13,685 bases of DNA, from positions 1 through 13,685 of the forward strand of contig CAYLTY010000227.1 in NCBI GenBank assembly GCA_964386705.1, read 5' to 3'. The notes beneath the pieces were generated by a model. It was not told the origin of the DNA, ran no database searches, and saw only the letters and a list, made by a program, of their open reading frames with translations. The DNA is from AM-0621 sp964386705. GTDB taxonomy: Bacteria > Planctomycetota > Planctomycetia > Planctomycetales > Planctomycetaceae. Shown in pieces: positions 4,910-13,363 of the stretch. A program made the translations under genes and the position numbers. Every line of letters begins with the position of its first letter. Position 1 is the stretch's first letter.

Positions 4910-7183
4910 TCACTTCGCCGCTTTGGCCTTCGCTTGTGCAGCCGCTTTCTCAGCCGCGGCCTGGTCGGCTTTCTCCCTTTCAAGCATCCACTGGCTCTTG
5001 GGGAACTTGCCGGGAGCGAGTTGCTCCAGCCCGCCGAAGTTCCAGAACGCTCCTCCCAGAACAGCCAACGTCGCGGCCCACAGCAGGAGCGTGAGGACCC
5101 AGTTCCACACCGACTTCTTCGGCGCGTAAGGATCGAAGATGTCGCGCCGGGCTCCCAGCGGCAGCGTCGCGACCGCTGTCAGCACTCCGCCGAACGGAAT
5201 AGAGATCAACGCTCGCGAGTTCACCGCCCAGCCGTTCGCATCCAGAATCGGACCGAGGTTGCGCTGCCGGAGCTTCAGCCAGGCCACCAGCATCGAGGGC
5301 CCCGAGATCAGGAAGATTGCAGCCACAAAGCCGATCGGCATCCACGGGCCAAGTCCGAAGAAGGCCTGCAGGATGGCTCCAAAGGCGGCTGTGACACCGC
5401 CAATCGCGACACCCAGAGCGGCAACGACACCGACATCAAACTTGGGCTTCGCCGGCGGTACGACAGTCGGACCCGGAGTCGCTGGCGGAGGAGTGGTCGT
5501 CGCGGCAGTTCCGACGGTCGTTGCGGTTGTGGTGAGTTTGTTGGTGGCGGCGGCATCAGCGGCAACAGCGTGCTTGGTGATCTGCTCCTCAATCCAGCGC
5601 ATCGCACGCTTGTACGGAGCCCAGAACGCCTGACCGACGCTGATCGGGTTATCAACGATTCTGGTGATGGTTGCGTCCCAATCCCGCCCCTTGCGGTCGT
5701 AGAAGACACCGTTGCGACCGACCATTAGATAATCAGAATCGCCAGCCGTGAAGGCGGCGACGATAGTCATCTTCTCAATATCGCCCGAACGTCGCGAGCA
5801 CTCGCAGTAAGCCAGATACGCCCGACTCAAGACGGCCAAAGTGGCATGCTTGGCGACGTCTTCAATGCGCACGCACAACTCGCAACCCCGCTGATCGAGA
5901 TACAGGGTGCCCACCTGGAAGATGGCTTTCTCCTGACGCGAGTAGAAGTCGCGGAAGTTCACGAAGTTGCACAGCAGCCGGTACAGATCGCGATTGAGTC
6001 GCACCAGTTTATCAACGGCTTCGATCTGCTGGCTGTACTCTGAGAGCCTGATGTCCTCGGCCAGCAGGCCGTCAATTTCCGGCTTGGCATTGAGCTGTTC
6101 AATCTCGCGCACACGTTGTGGCCCCAGCTTGTCGAGCGACGTCATGGGACGGGCCGCCAGCCACTTGTCATAGGGCACCAGTTTGGCGGTAACTATGGCG
6201 AAGTCGGCCTCGGTCAATTCTTCGCGCGGGCCGAGAATCGGTTGCACGGTCTCTGTCACAAAAGCCGCGATACGAGCTTCCCACGCGGGATTGAGACCGC
6301 GAGTCAGCGGCAGCGGACGATTGGCATCAATCCGTGACAAAGGGAAGTGGGCCACCTCATCCGCAGTCAACGAAAAGTCTTTGGAAGCGAGTCGCAGATA
6401 CTCCTCTTCCGTCAGGTTCATCGCCGCCACTGATCGGGCATCGAACGCCGCCAGCTTGCAGCGGGCGAAGTAGTCCTCAGCTTTTGATCGAACAGCATTG
6501 AGCGCATCCGAGGCAGCTTTCGTCTGATCGCCCAGCGGCAGAATGGACGGGTCGGTTTCGACCTGTTGATTCCAGGCGGTGTACGTGGCGATCTCGCCGA
6601 AGAACTGATCGACCTTGGCCTGATTCACTCCCGGTTTGCCGCTGCGATCGTTCTCAGCACCCATGCAATCCATAATGTTCTGCAGCACGGCCTGAGTGAC
6701 GGGATTCGTGGTCGAATCAATGGGCACAATTCCGTCGCCATTGAAGATCGTCGCCGAAAAGATCTTCGTCGTGTCGGACGTGTCATCCACACTGATCGCG
6801 ATGGCAGTGCCTTTGCCGAGATCATTCAGAATCTGCTTAGCCGACTGCAGCAGACGTTTGCCTTCGGGAGTGCTGTCGCTGATTGCCGACAGTGGCAGCG
6901 ACACGGAACTCTTCAGCAGTTCGCCCGGGTTCTTCAACAGGCTGCAGGCGAAACGCGTCGCTGCCAGAATCTCGACGTACCGAATGCGGCCGTCCTTATC
7001 GAGGTCGATCAGGTCCAGCGTCTTCTCGTCGAACTCAATGCCGCGCGTGGGGCAACTCAGCGCGACCCAGAGTTTCTGATCGAGGTATTCCAGATTGGCG
7101 AGGTCGGCTCCGGTATCGAGCCTCACCTGATCGAATCCACCAGCTCGGAAGAAACGCCAGGTATGTTGACTAGCGGCTGCCAT
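4910..7183 (-). CDS. EF-hand and C-terminal membrane protein of unknown function
   Basis: The 757-residue product is not assigned to a characterised family. Near its N-terminus it has one canonical 12-residue EF-hand loop, DLDKDGRIRYVE (residues 60-71), with all ligand positions filled, so calcium binding is plausible. A long, mainly helical soluble region follows to about residue 540. It includes a conserved-looking stretch around GRDWDATITRIVDNPIS (499-515). A Thr/Pro/Ala-rich linker (545-580) leads to three or four hydrophobic segments (about 584-609, 614-636, possibly 657-676, and 693-714) and an Ala/Lys-rich charged tail (734-757). There is no signal peptide, so the soluble part probably lies in the cytoplasm, anchored from its C-terminus. 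The ATG at 7183 is preferred over upstream in-frame starts because AAAGGGG precedes it at good spacing and the upstream extension is low-quality. The gene is convergent with the YTV gene. Confidence 0.8.
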   Translation of the reverse strand: MAAASQHTWRFFRAGGFDQVRLDTGADLANLEYLDQKLWVALSCPTRGIEFDEKTLDLIDLDKDGRIRYVEILAATRFACSLLKNPGELLKSSVSLPLSAISDSTPEGKRLLQSAKQILNDLGKGTAIAISVDDTSDTTKIFSATIFNGDGIVPIDSTTNPVTQAVLQNIMDCMGAENDRSGKPGVNQAKVDQFFGEIATYTAWNQQVETDPSILPLGDQTKAASDALNAVRSKAEDYFARCKLAAFDARSVAAMNLTEEEYLRLASKDFSLTADEVAHFPLSRIDANRPLPLTRGLNPAWEARIAAFVTETVQPILGPREELTEADFAIVTAKLVPYDKWLAARPMTSLDKLGPQRVREIEQLNAKPEIDGLLAEDIRLSEYSQQIEAVDKLVRLNRDLYRLLCNFVNFRDFYSRQEKAIFQVGTLYLDQRGCELCVRIEDVAKHATLAVLSRAYLAYCECSRRSGDIEKMTIVAAFTAGDSDYLMVGRNGVFYDRKGRDWDATITRIVDNPISVGQAFWAPYKRAMRWIEEQITKHAVAADAAATNKLTTTATTVGTAATTTPPPATPGPTVVPPAKPKFDVGVVAALGVAIGGVTAAFGAILQAFFGLGPWMPIGFVAAIFLISGPSMLVAWLKLRQRNLGPILDANGWAVNSRALISIPFGGVLTAVATLPLGARRDIFDPYAPKKSVWNWVLTLLLWAATLAVLGGAFWNFGGLEQLAPGKFPKSQWMLEREKADQAAAEKAAAQAKAKAAK

Positions 7184-7291
7184 GCGGCCCCTTTCTGCGT
7201 GCGTTCGAGTCATCCCAGACGCGAACCTTAGCCCACAACGTTCTCGGGCCTGAATGGCAATTCGCAGCACGGAGTCCTCAGCCGGCTTATA

Positions 7292-7316
7292 GTCCCTTTT
7301 CGCTCGGCGAAAGGAC
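7292..7316. repeat. imperfect hairpin between the glycosyltransferase and EF-hand genes
   Basis: gtcc, ttt and cgc on the left arm (7292-7303) pair with gcg, aaa and ggac on the right arm (7307-7316). There are two unpaired bases on the left and a three-base loop (tcg). It lies 38 bases downstream of the glycosyltransferase stop on the minus strand, without a U run. It could be a weak terminator or transcript-end stabiliser, or a site near the EF-hand promoter. Confidence 0.4.
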
Positions 7317-7353
7317 GTTCTGGGAGCAATCAGCAACTATCCTGCGGCCGCCC

Positions 7354-8487
7354 CTACGAAGCAGGTTCTGCCGGTTGACTGCTCGGCAGCGATGCGACTT
7401 CGCGATAGACGGCGGCGTGTTCGTTGATCATGCGGGCAACGCTGAACTCGGTGCGCATCTTGTCAGCGGCGGCGCGGCCGAAGCGTTCTGCGTGCTCGGG
7501 GTTGGAGAGCAACCGCCACGTGGCATGCGTGTAGGCCGGGCGATCGCCCATCGGCACGACCAGGCCCGTCACCTCGTGATTTACCAGTTCGCGATTGGCG
7601 GCGATGTCGCTGACCACAACCGGCAGGCCGACTGACATCGCTTCCATCAGACTGTTGGATTGGCCTTCGAACTCGCTGGCCAGCCAGAACACATCGGTGG
7701 CATTCAGGATGTCACTGATGTCCGAACGATGTCCGACAAACCGCACGTAGTCGTGATAGCCCACGCGCTGCGAGAACTGCTCATCAGCCGCCCGTTCGGG
7801 ACCGCTGCCGACGATCAGGAAGTAGACTTCGTGATCGGCACAGTTCCTCAGCAGCGCGAACGCCCACAGCAAATCCTGCAGGCGTTTCTGTTGAGCGATG
7901 CGACCGATGTAGGTCACCACGCGAGCTGTCGGCGGAATATTGAACTCGGCCAGCATCGATTCGCGTGAGCGCGTGGGCGCGGGCAACGGCTCGATGCCGT
8001 TGCGAATCACGGCCGTGCGATCAGCGGGAACACCCAACTCTTTATAGAAGTCGATCACAGCCTGCGAGTTGCCAATCAGCTTCGCGGTGCGGTCGATCAA
8101 GCGGCGATCGAACCACAGTTGCCAGTCCTTCTTCCACGAGTCCACGCAGCGTTCGGAGACGATGACTTTCGGACGATCCGCATGACCGACCAGCAGGCGC
8201 CCATAGGCATTCGCCGCGAAGAGCCACGTATGCAGAATGTCCGGCTGTTTTTCCGCGACGAACTCTTTGAGCCGTCGATAAGCAAACGGGTCGAACTTCC
8301 ACTTCTTGCCGATAACGGTGACCGGAATCCCGTGCTCGGTGAGCGTGTCTGCATAGGGACCGCCGCGCGTCAGTGCCACGACCTCGACCTGAAACTCATC
8401 GCGCGGCAATCCCGAAGCCAGCAGCGTGAGCTGCTTCTCAGCCCCACTGCGATCCAGCGTCGGGATTAACAACAGAACGCGAATCAT
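7354..8487 (-). CDS. GT4-type glycosyltransferase
   Basis: This 377-residue protein has the GT-B layout of retaining glycosyltransferases of family GT4. The N-terminal acceptor domain begins VLLLIPTLDRSGAEKQL (4-20), the usual glycine-containing first loop. The C-terminal donor domain carries VTYIGRIAQQKR (191-201), FLIVGSGP (223-230) and an E-x7-E motif (Glu274 and Glu282 in EGQSNSLMEAMSVGLP) that binds a nucleotide sugar. Such enzymes add sugars to lipids or growing polysaccharides at the cytoplasmic face of the membrane. Donor and acceptor cannot be deduced. No other polysaccharide genes are in the window, so its pathway is unknown. The ATG at 8487 directly precedes the first beta strand, with a modest GAGAAG upstream. 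It lies 103 bases downstream of larC on the same strand. Confidence 0.9.
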   Translation of the reverse strand: MIRVLLLIPTLDRSGAEKQLTLLASGLPRDEFQVEVVALTRGGPYADTLTEHGIPVTVIGKKWKFDPFAYRRLKEFVAEKQPDILHTWLFAANAYGRLLVGHADRPKVIVSERCVDSWKKDWQLWFDRRLIDRTAKLIGNSQAVIDFYKELGVPADRTAVIRNGIEPLPAPTRSRESMLAEFNIPPTARVVTYIGRIAQQKRLQDLLWAFALLRNCADHEVYFLIVGSGPERAADEQFSQRVGYHDYVRFVGHRSDISDILNATDVFWLASEFEGQSNSLMEAMSVGLPVVVSDIAANRELVNHEVTGLVVPMGDRPAYTHATWRLLSNPEHAERFGRAAADKMRTEFSVARMINEHAAVYREVASLPSSQPAEPAS

Positions 8488-8547
8488 TCAGCTTCTCGAT
8501 GGTCGGTGCGTCACTGGTGATGCTGAGAAACTATTCATCCATCGCTC

Positions 8548-8576
8548 CCCTCTTTCCCGGATTGCCGGGGCGAGGG
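8548..8576. repeat. two-part hairpin between larC and the glycosyltransferase gene
   Basis: ccctc (8548-8552) pairs with gaggg (8572-8576), and inside it cccgg (8556-8560) pairs with ccggg (8565-8569) around the loop attg. There are short unpaired bases between the two stems. On the minus strand it comes shortly after the larC stop codon with no U run. It may mark the end of the larC transcript or attenuate readthrough. Confidence 0.4.
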
Positions 8577-8590
8577 AAGTTTGGGACGGG

Positions 8591-9952
8591 CTAGTGCCGA
8601 TGATGGTCATGATCGTGGGGATGATCATGGTCATGACTGTGATCGTGCGAATGATCGTGGCTGTGGTCATGTGAGTGATCATGAGCGGCGCCGTCGTCGT
8701 GCCAGTGGTCATGATCGTGTTCGTGACCGCAATCGTCGCCGCACTCGCCATGATCGTGGTCATGGTCGTGACCGTGTTCGGCCTCCGATTCAAACCACGC
8801 TTCCAAGGCTCGATAGACGTCGCGCAGCGGAATCTGATGCTCGCGCGCGATCTTGGCACAGGCGTCGTATTCAGGCTTGAACGCCACGGCCTCGCCCTCG
8901 CGGTAGCCCAGCTTGCCCTTCACCGTCCCCCATTCTTCCGAGTCCAGCGACAGCTCCTCGCGGCGGCGAATCGAACGCTCCAGCCGCTGCCGACGAATGC
9001 CGAACGTGCCGGTTTCCTGGAAGATGATGGATTCAAACTCAGCCACGCGGGCTGGTTCACACAGCACGCTGAGCAACACCGCCGGGCGGCCCTTCTTCAT
9101 TTGAATTGACGTGGTGAAGACATCGAGCGCCCCTTCAGCCAACAGGCGGTGTGTCGCATAGCCAATGACTTCTCCGCTCACGTCATCTAAGTTCGTTTCC
9201 AGCAGGGCCACGTAGTCGGTCTCTTCGGGAATCTGTCCCTCGCCGACCAGCAACCGCAGCACGTTGGCTCGACCCGGAAAGTCGCGCGTGCCCGCTCCGT
9301 AACCAATCGCGTCGATGGTCATTGGCGGGATCGGTTCAAAGTCCTCGACCATCACCTTCAGAATGGCCGCACCGGTCGGCGTCGTCAGCTCGGCTTCGAT
9401 CGGTACGTCAATCAGCGGGATACCCTTGAGCAACTCAGCTGTACCGGGCGTTGGGACGGGGCACGCGCCATGAGCGATCTGCACGGTTCCGCGGCCTGTC
9501 GGAACGCGTCCGGCGAGAATGCGGTCAACCTTCAGCAGATCAAAGCCGATCGCCACGCCGACGATGTCCACGATCGAGTCGATGGCACCGACTTCGTGGA
9601 AGTGAATCTCGTCAATCGTCGAGCCGTGCACTTTGGCTTCGGCTTCTGCCACGGCTTCGAAGATGCTCCTGGCGATCAGCCGCTGCGAATCGGTCAGCTC
9701 CGAGGCCCCATCAATCAACTCGACAATGTCGCTCAGATGCCGATGTGCGTGCTGCTCGGGATGTTCGATCTTCACGTGCGTCGCGCGAAAACCGCAGCGC
9801 ATCACGGACTCAACCTTCACCTTCACGCCTTTGAGACCGAGCGAATCAATGCCCCGGCGAATGGCCTGCGGATCAACTCCAGCATCAATCAGAGCGGCCA
9901 ATGTCATGTCACCGGCGATGCCAGTGGCGCAGTCCAGATAAGCAATCCGCAA
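8591..9952 (-). CDS. larC: LarC, nickel insertion protein for nickel-pincer cofactor, with His-rich tail
   Basis: LarC inserts nickel, with CTP, into the pyridinium bis-thiocarboxylate mononucleotide to complete the nickel-pincer cofactor of lactate racemase and related LarA enzymes. The 453-residue protein shows family landmarks: YLDCATGIAGDM (5-16), AHRHLSDI (69-76), EIHFHEVGAIDSIVDIVG (115-132), VPTGRGTVQIAHG (150-162), ELTTPTGAAIL (188-198) and LETNLDDVSGE (251-261). It is one continuous frame, whereas Lactobacillus plantarum makes LarC through a frameshift joining larC1 and larC2. The start is TTG at 9952: an in-frame TGA lies 12 bases upstream, AAAGGA is well placed before the TTG, and the first ATG (codon 16) would remove a conserved motif. 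Residues 393-453 are a tail with 26 His and 2 Cys. No larA, larB or larE is in the window. Confidence 0.93.
   Translation of the reverse strand: MRIAYLDCATGIAGDMTLAALIDAGVDPQAIRRGIDSLGLKGVKVKVESVMRCGFRATHVKIEHPEQHAHRHLSDIVELIDGASELTDSQRLIARSIFEAVAEAEAKVHGSTIDEIHFHEVGAIDSIVDIVGVAIGFDLLKVDRILAGRVPTGRGTVQIAHGACPVPTPGTAELLKGIPLIDVPIEAELTTPTGAAILKVMVEDFEPIPPMTIDAIGYGAGTRDFPGRANVLRLLVGEGQIPEETDYVALLETNLDDVSGEVIGYATHRLLAEGALDVFTTSIQMKKGRPAVLLSVLCEPARVAEFESIIFQETGTFGIRRQRLERSIRRREELSLDSEEWGTVKGKLGYREGEAVAFKPEYDACAKIAREHQIPLRDVYRALEAWFESEAEHGHDHDHDHGECGDDCGHEHDHDHWHDDGAAHDHSHDHSHDHSHDHSHDHDHPHDHDHHRH
8594..8776 (-). repeat. His-Asp-Ser repeat region encoding the LarC metal-binding tail
   Basis: Codons 393-453 of larC encode alternating His-Asp and His-Ser units. 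The longest run is five HDHS-like units around residues 424-440, and 26 of 61 residues are His. In DNA this gives repeated gatcatg/gatcgtg-type hexamers and 12-mers. Two cysteines (404 and 408) flank a GDD turn. His-rich tails in nickel-handling proteins commonly store or deliver nickel. Slippage in the short repeats could make tail length variable. Confidence 0.85.
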
Positions 9953-10193
9953 GATGTCGTCCTTTCAAGTGCCCTGAGTTGATTCAGCCTGCCGACACGC
10001 AGCATAAGGACCGCAGGCAGAATTCGCGTCTGTGTGGACGAGAATCAGGGCGAGCGGCCGGTTCCCGCACTCCGCCGGTATGAAACCTCGCCGCTCGATA
10101 GCCGCTGAGTCGCGGGGCTTCTATGGTGCGTGCCGCGGATTTTGCGGACAGGGCAGGTTCTGTGCTTTGACGAGTGATGAAGGAGCGATGTTC
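9953..10193. promoter_or_regulatory. divergent intergenic region, larC / prolyl oligopeptidase
   Basis: These 241 bases hold the promoters of two divergent genes. Two symmetrical sites are visible. attcgcgtc (10022-10030) and gacgagaat (10037-10045) form an imperfect inverted repeat, matching at eight of nine positions. cgagcggc (10051-10058) and gccgctcg (10090-10097) are exact reverse complements 31 bases apart. Either could be an operator or chance. AAAGGA on the minus strand serves larC, and AGGAG (10181-10185) serves the peptidase. Confidence 0.4.
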
Positions 10194-12314
10194 ATGAAAC
10201 GCGCACTGTTGGTTGCAGTCACCGTGTGCCTGATGGGCAAAGGAGTCGTGATGGCGGCTGAGCCTCGGATTGAGTACTCAAAGACCAAGACCGTCAGTCA
10301 CGTCGACGAGTATCACGGCGTCAAAGTCGAGGACCCCTACCGCTGGCTTGAAGACGACGTCCGCAAGTCCAAAGACGTTGCCGACTGGGTCGAAGCCAAG
10401 AACAAGGAAACCTTCGGCTTCCTGGAAAAGATTCCGCAACGCGAAGCGATCAAGAAGCGCCTGACGGAACTCTGGGACTTTGAACGTTTTGGCGCGCCGT
10501 CCAAGCACGGCGGCCGTTACTACTACTCCTACAACTCGGGCCTGCAGAACCAGGACGTCTTGTACGTGCAGGACTCGTTGAACGCTCCCGCTCGCGTGTT
10601 GATGGACCCGAACACGTTCTCTAAGGACGGCACTGTCGCGCTGGCGGGTACGTCCTTCAGTGATGATGGCAAGTACGTCGCTTATGGCGTGGCCGAAGCC
10701 GGCTCCGACTGGGCCAAGTGGAAGATCATGGAGATCGCCACTGGCAAAACGCTCGATGATGAATTGAAGTGGATCAAGTTCAACTCGCCGAGCTGGACTC
10801 AAGACGGCAAAGGCTTCTTCTATGCCCGCTATCCGGAACCGACTGCCGAGTTTCAGGGGCTCAACCTGAACCAGAAGGTGTACTTCCACCGCGTGGGCAC
10901 ACCGCAGGCTGAGGATGAACTGATCTACGAACGCCCGGATGAACCCAAATGGGGCTTCGGCTCCGAGGTCACCGAGGACGGCAACTATCTGATAGTCACG
11001 ATCTGGAAGGGCACCGACGACAAGTATCGCGTGATCTACAAGGACCTGACCAAGCCGGATTCGAAGCCCGTCGATCTGGTCTCCACGTTCGACAACGAAA
11101 TGACGTTCATCGGCAACGAAGGTCCGGTGTTCTTCTTTCAGACAGACTTGAACGCGACTCGCCGCCGGGTGATCGCGGTGGATACTCGCAAGCCGGAACC
11201 GGCGAACTGGAAAGAGTTGATTCCGCAGACGGCGGAAACACTGAAGAGTGTCAGCCTCGTCGGTCAGTCGTTCGTGGCGAACTATCTCAAGGACGCCAAG
11301 ACTCAGATTGTGATGCACTCGCTGGACGGCGCACGCATCCGTGAAGTGGAACTGCCCGGCATTGGCACGGCTTCAGGCTTCGGCGGCAAAAAGACGGACG
11401 CCGAAACATTCTATTCGTTCACCAGCTTCGCCACGCCGCCCACCGTGTTCCGCTACGACTTCACGACGGGTCGCAGCACGTTGTTCCGCCAAGCGAAGGT
11501 GAAGTTCAACCCGGCCGACTTTGAAGTGAAGCAGGTCTTCTACAAGAGCAAAGACGGCACGCGCGTCCCGATGTTTCTCGTCCACAAGCAGGGCCTGAAG
11601 CTCGATGGCCAGAACCCAACGCTGCTGTATGGCTACGGCGGTTTCAATATCGCCCTGACTCCGGCGTTCTCCATCAGCCGTTTGGCGTGGGTGGAAATGG
11701 GCGGCGTGCTGGCGGTCGCCAACCTGCGTGGCGGCGGCGAGTACGGCGAGGACTGGCATCAGGGTGGCACGAAGCTCAACAAGCAGAATGTCTTTGATGA
11801 CTTCATCTCGGCGGCGGAGTGGCTCATCTCGAGTAAATACACGTCGACTCCGAAGCTCGCGATTCAAGGCGGCAGCAACGGCGGCCTGCTGGTCGGAGCG
11901 TGCATGACTCAACGCCCGGATCTGTTCGGAGCCTGCCTCCCGGCCGTCGGCGTGATGGACATGCTGCGGTTCCACAAGTTCACCGCCGGACGTTTCTGGG
12001 TCGACGACTACGGCTCGGCCGACAATGCGGATGAGTTCCAGGCGCTGCTGAAGTATTCGCCCTATCACAACATCAAGCCGGGTACGAAATTCCCGGCAAC
12101 GATGGTGACCACCGCCGATACAGATGATCGCGTGGTGCCCGGTCACAGCTTCAAGTTCGCCGCGCGACTGCAGGCGTTGCAGTCCGGCGACGCCCCAACG
12201 CTGATCCGCATTGAAACGCGAGCCGGTCACGGCGCAGGCAAGCCGACCGCCAAGATCATCGAAGAGGTTGCCGATCTGTGGGGCTTCCTCGTCAAAGTGC
12301 TCGACATGAAATGA
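10194..12314 (+). CDS. exported prolyl oligopeptidase (peptidase family S9A)
   Basis: This 706-residue serine peptidase should cleave short peptides after proline. It has the family layout: an N-terminal segment with VEDPYRWLED (45-54), a beta-propeller region (about 75-440) that restricts substrate size, and a C-terminal alpha/beta-hydrolase domain. The catalytic triad is complete: Ser561 in IQGGSNGG, Asp645 in ADTDDRVVP and His679 in RAGHGAGKPT. LRGGGEYGEDWH (511-522) is also typical. Residues 1-22 form a signal peptide (MKRALLVAV, then GVVMAA), so the enzyme probably works outside the cytoplasmic membrane in nutrient peptide breakdown. The ATG at 10194 is preferred because AGGAG lies eight bases before it; the in-frame ATG at 10188 is only two bases away from that site. 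An open upstream extension to 10032 has no family similarity. Without the signal peptide the length is usual for the family. Confidence 0.93.
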   Translation: MKRALLVAVTVCLMGKGVVMAAEPRIEYSKTKTVSHVDEYHGVKVEDPYRWLEDDVRKSKDVADWVEAKNKETFGFLEKIPQREAIKKRLTELWDFERFGAPSKHGGRYYYSYNSGLQNQDVLYVQDSLNAPARVLMDPNTFSKDGTVALAGTSFSDDGKYVAYGVAEAGSDWAKWKIMEIATGKTLDDELKWIKFNSPSWTQDGKGFFYARYPEPTAEFQGLNLNQKVYFHRVGTPQAEDELIYERPDEPKWGFGSEVTEDGNYLIVTIWKGTDDKYRVIYKDLTKPDSKPVDLVSTFDNEMTFIGNEGPVFFFQTDLNATRRRVIAVDTRKPEPANWKELIPQTAETLKSVSLVGQSFVANYLKDAKTQIVMHSLDGARIREVELPGIGTASGFGGKKTDAETFYSFTSFATPPTVFRYDFTTGRSTLFRQAKVKFNPADFEVKQVFYKSKDGTRVPMFLVHKQGLKLDGQNPTLLYGYGGFNIALTPAFSISRLAWVEMGGVLAVANLRGGGEYGEDWHQGGTKLNKQNVFDDFISAAEWLISSKYTSTPKLAIQGGSNGGLLVGACMTQRPDLFGACLPAVGVMDMLRFHKFTAGRFWVDDYGSADNADEFQALLKYSPYHNIKPGTKFPATMVTTADTDDRVVPGHSFKFAARLQALQSGDAPTLIRIETRAGHGAGKPTAKIIEEVADLWGFLVKVLDMK

Positions 12315-12370
12315 GTCTGATGAAGAGGATCGCGACTCGAACCTGAAAGCTCCGCTGCTTGTCGTCCTCG

Positions 12371-12392
12371 TTCCCCCGGCACTTCGGGGGAA
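12371..12392 (+). terminator. possible terminator hairpin after the prolyl oligopeptidase gene
   Basis: ttcccccg (12371-12378) and cgggggaa (12385-12392) make a perfect 8-bp GC-rich stem around the loop gcactt. It lies 57 bases after the stop codon. No T run follows, so termination would be weak or factor-assisted. It could instead mainly stabilise the 3' end. Confidence 0.45.
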
Positions 12393-12498
12393 GATTGCCC
12401 GCAGAGGTACCCATGCCTTTGCGATTCGGCGATGATAGGCTGTCAGGAAGCGGCGAGGTGTGGGCTGACGCTCGCGTGAGTCGCGTGTTCGTAGCAGT

Positions 12499-13329
12499 AT
12501 GGAATTTGGAATGTCGACGGCGTCAGTAGCATCAACAACGGTTGAGTCATCTGTGGTACGAGAAGGCCGATTCACGCCTGCCGAAGTGAGTTTTTTCGAG
12601 CAGCATGGCTATGTGGTCGCGCGTGGCTTCGCGGACGGTGAGTGGCTGGACCGCATGCGCATGGTGACTCTGGAGCATCTGCAGCGCGAATTGCCGCCCG
12701 TCGAATTTGAAGCAGATGTCCGCTACCCCGGTGCTCCCGACACGCTGGATTCTGTCGGTGGTCGCACGGTCCGACGTTTGAAACAGGCTCATGCCCGCGA
12801 CATCGTCTTCACGGAATGGATCACTCATCCCACCGTGGTCAGTCTGCTGCAGCAGTTACTCGGTGGCCGCGTGGTCATGCCGCTGGCTCATCACAACTGC
12901 ATCATGACCAAGCAGCCTGAATTCAGCAGCGAAACCGGCTGGCATCAGGACGTGCGCTACTGGTCCTTCACCCGCCCGGACCTCGTGAGTGCCTGGCTGG
13001 CACTCGGTGCCGAACGCCCACAGAACGGCTGCCTGTGGGTCATCCCCGGCTCCCACCGCATGAACCTCGAACGTTTTCGTTTTGACGATGCACTCTTCTT
13101 CCGTACGGACCTGGCGGACAATCAGCCGATCCTCGCGACGAAGATCCCTGTCGAACTGAACCCCGGCGACGTGCTGTTCTTCCATGCTCGCACTTTGCAC
13201 TCCGCTTCCCGCAACGAAACCAGCGCGACGAAATACTCGGTCGTCTTCACGTTCCGCCGAGAAGACAACCTCCCCCTGAAAGGCTCCCGCTCCGCCGCCG
13301 CAGGCGAACTGATCCTGCCCGAAGCCTGA
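12499..13329 (+). CDS. phytanoyl-CoA dioxygenase (PhyH)-like Fe(II)/2-oxoglutarate oxygenase
   Basis: This 276-residue protein belongs to the PhyH-like oxygenases, which couple decarboxylation of 2-oxoglutarate to hydroxylation of a substrate. The N-terminal motif FFEQHGYVVARGF (32-44) is characteristic. The iron ligands are visible: His149 and Asp151 in GWHQDVRYW and distal His234 in LHSASRN, with Arg238 as the likely 2-oxoglutarate anchor. NGCLWVIPGSHR (176-187) is another common family motif. Substrates in this family range from fatty acyl-CoA to small alcohols, amino acids and compatible solutes, so none is claimed. The start is uncertain: an in-frame ATG at 12511 is equally possible, and neither has a strong ribosome binding site. 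The next gene begins 34 bases downstream. Confidence 0.88.
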   Translation: MEFGMSTASVASTTVESSVVREGRFTPAEVSFFEQHGYVVARGFADGEWLDRMRMVTLEHLQRELPPVEFEADVRYPGAPDTLDSVGGRTVRRLKQAHARDIVFTEWITHPTVVSLLQQLLGGRVVMPLAHHNCIMTKQPEFSSETGWHQDVRYWSFTRPDLVSAWLALGAERPQNGCLWVIPGSHRMNLERFRFDDALFFRTDLADNQPILATKIPVELNPGDVLFFHARTLHSASRNETSATKYSVVFTFRREDNLPLKGSRSAAAGELILPEA

Positions 13330-13363
13330 TCTCACTCAGCGTCCCGCCAGAAGGGAGTACGCG

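Noticed and set aside
4861..4910. A bidirectional terminator shared by the YTV and EF-hand genes
   Set aside because: On the minus strand the stem has an A-C mismatch and no U run follows it, so good evidence exists only for the plus direction.
8581..8880. Plus-strand frames over the His-rich tail of larC, one of them rich in Met, Val and Ile like a membrane peptide
   Set aside because: They are complementary readings of the short gatcatg-type repeats. The minus-strand LarC frame explains the region fully.
10032..10193. A 54-codon N-terminal extension of the prolyl oligopeptidase
   Set aside because: It has no ribosome binding site at its start, contains an inverted repeat, and would bury the signal peptide inside the protein. 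The ATG at 10194 has AGGAG at good spacing.
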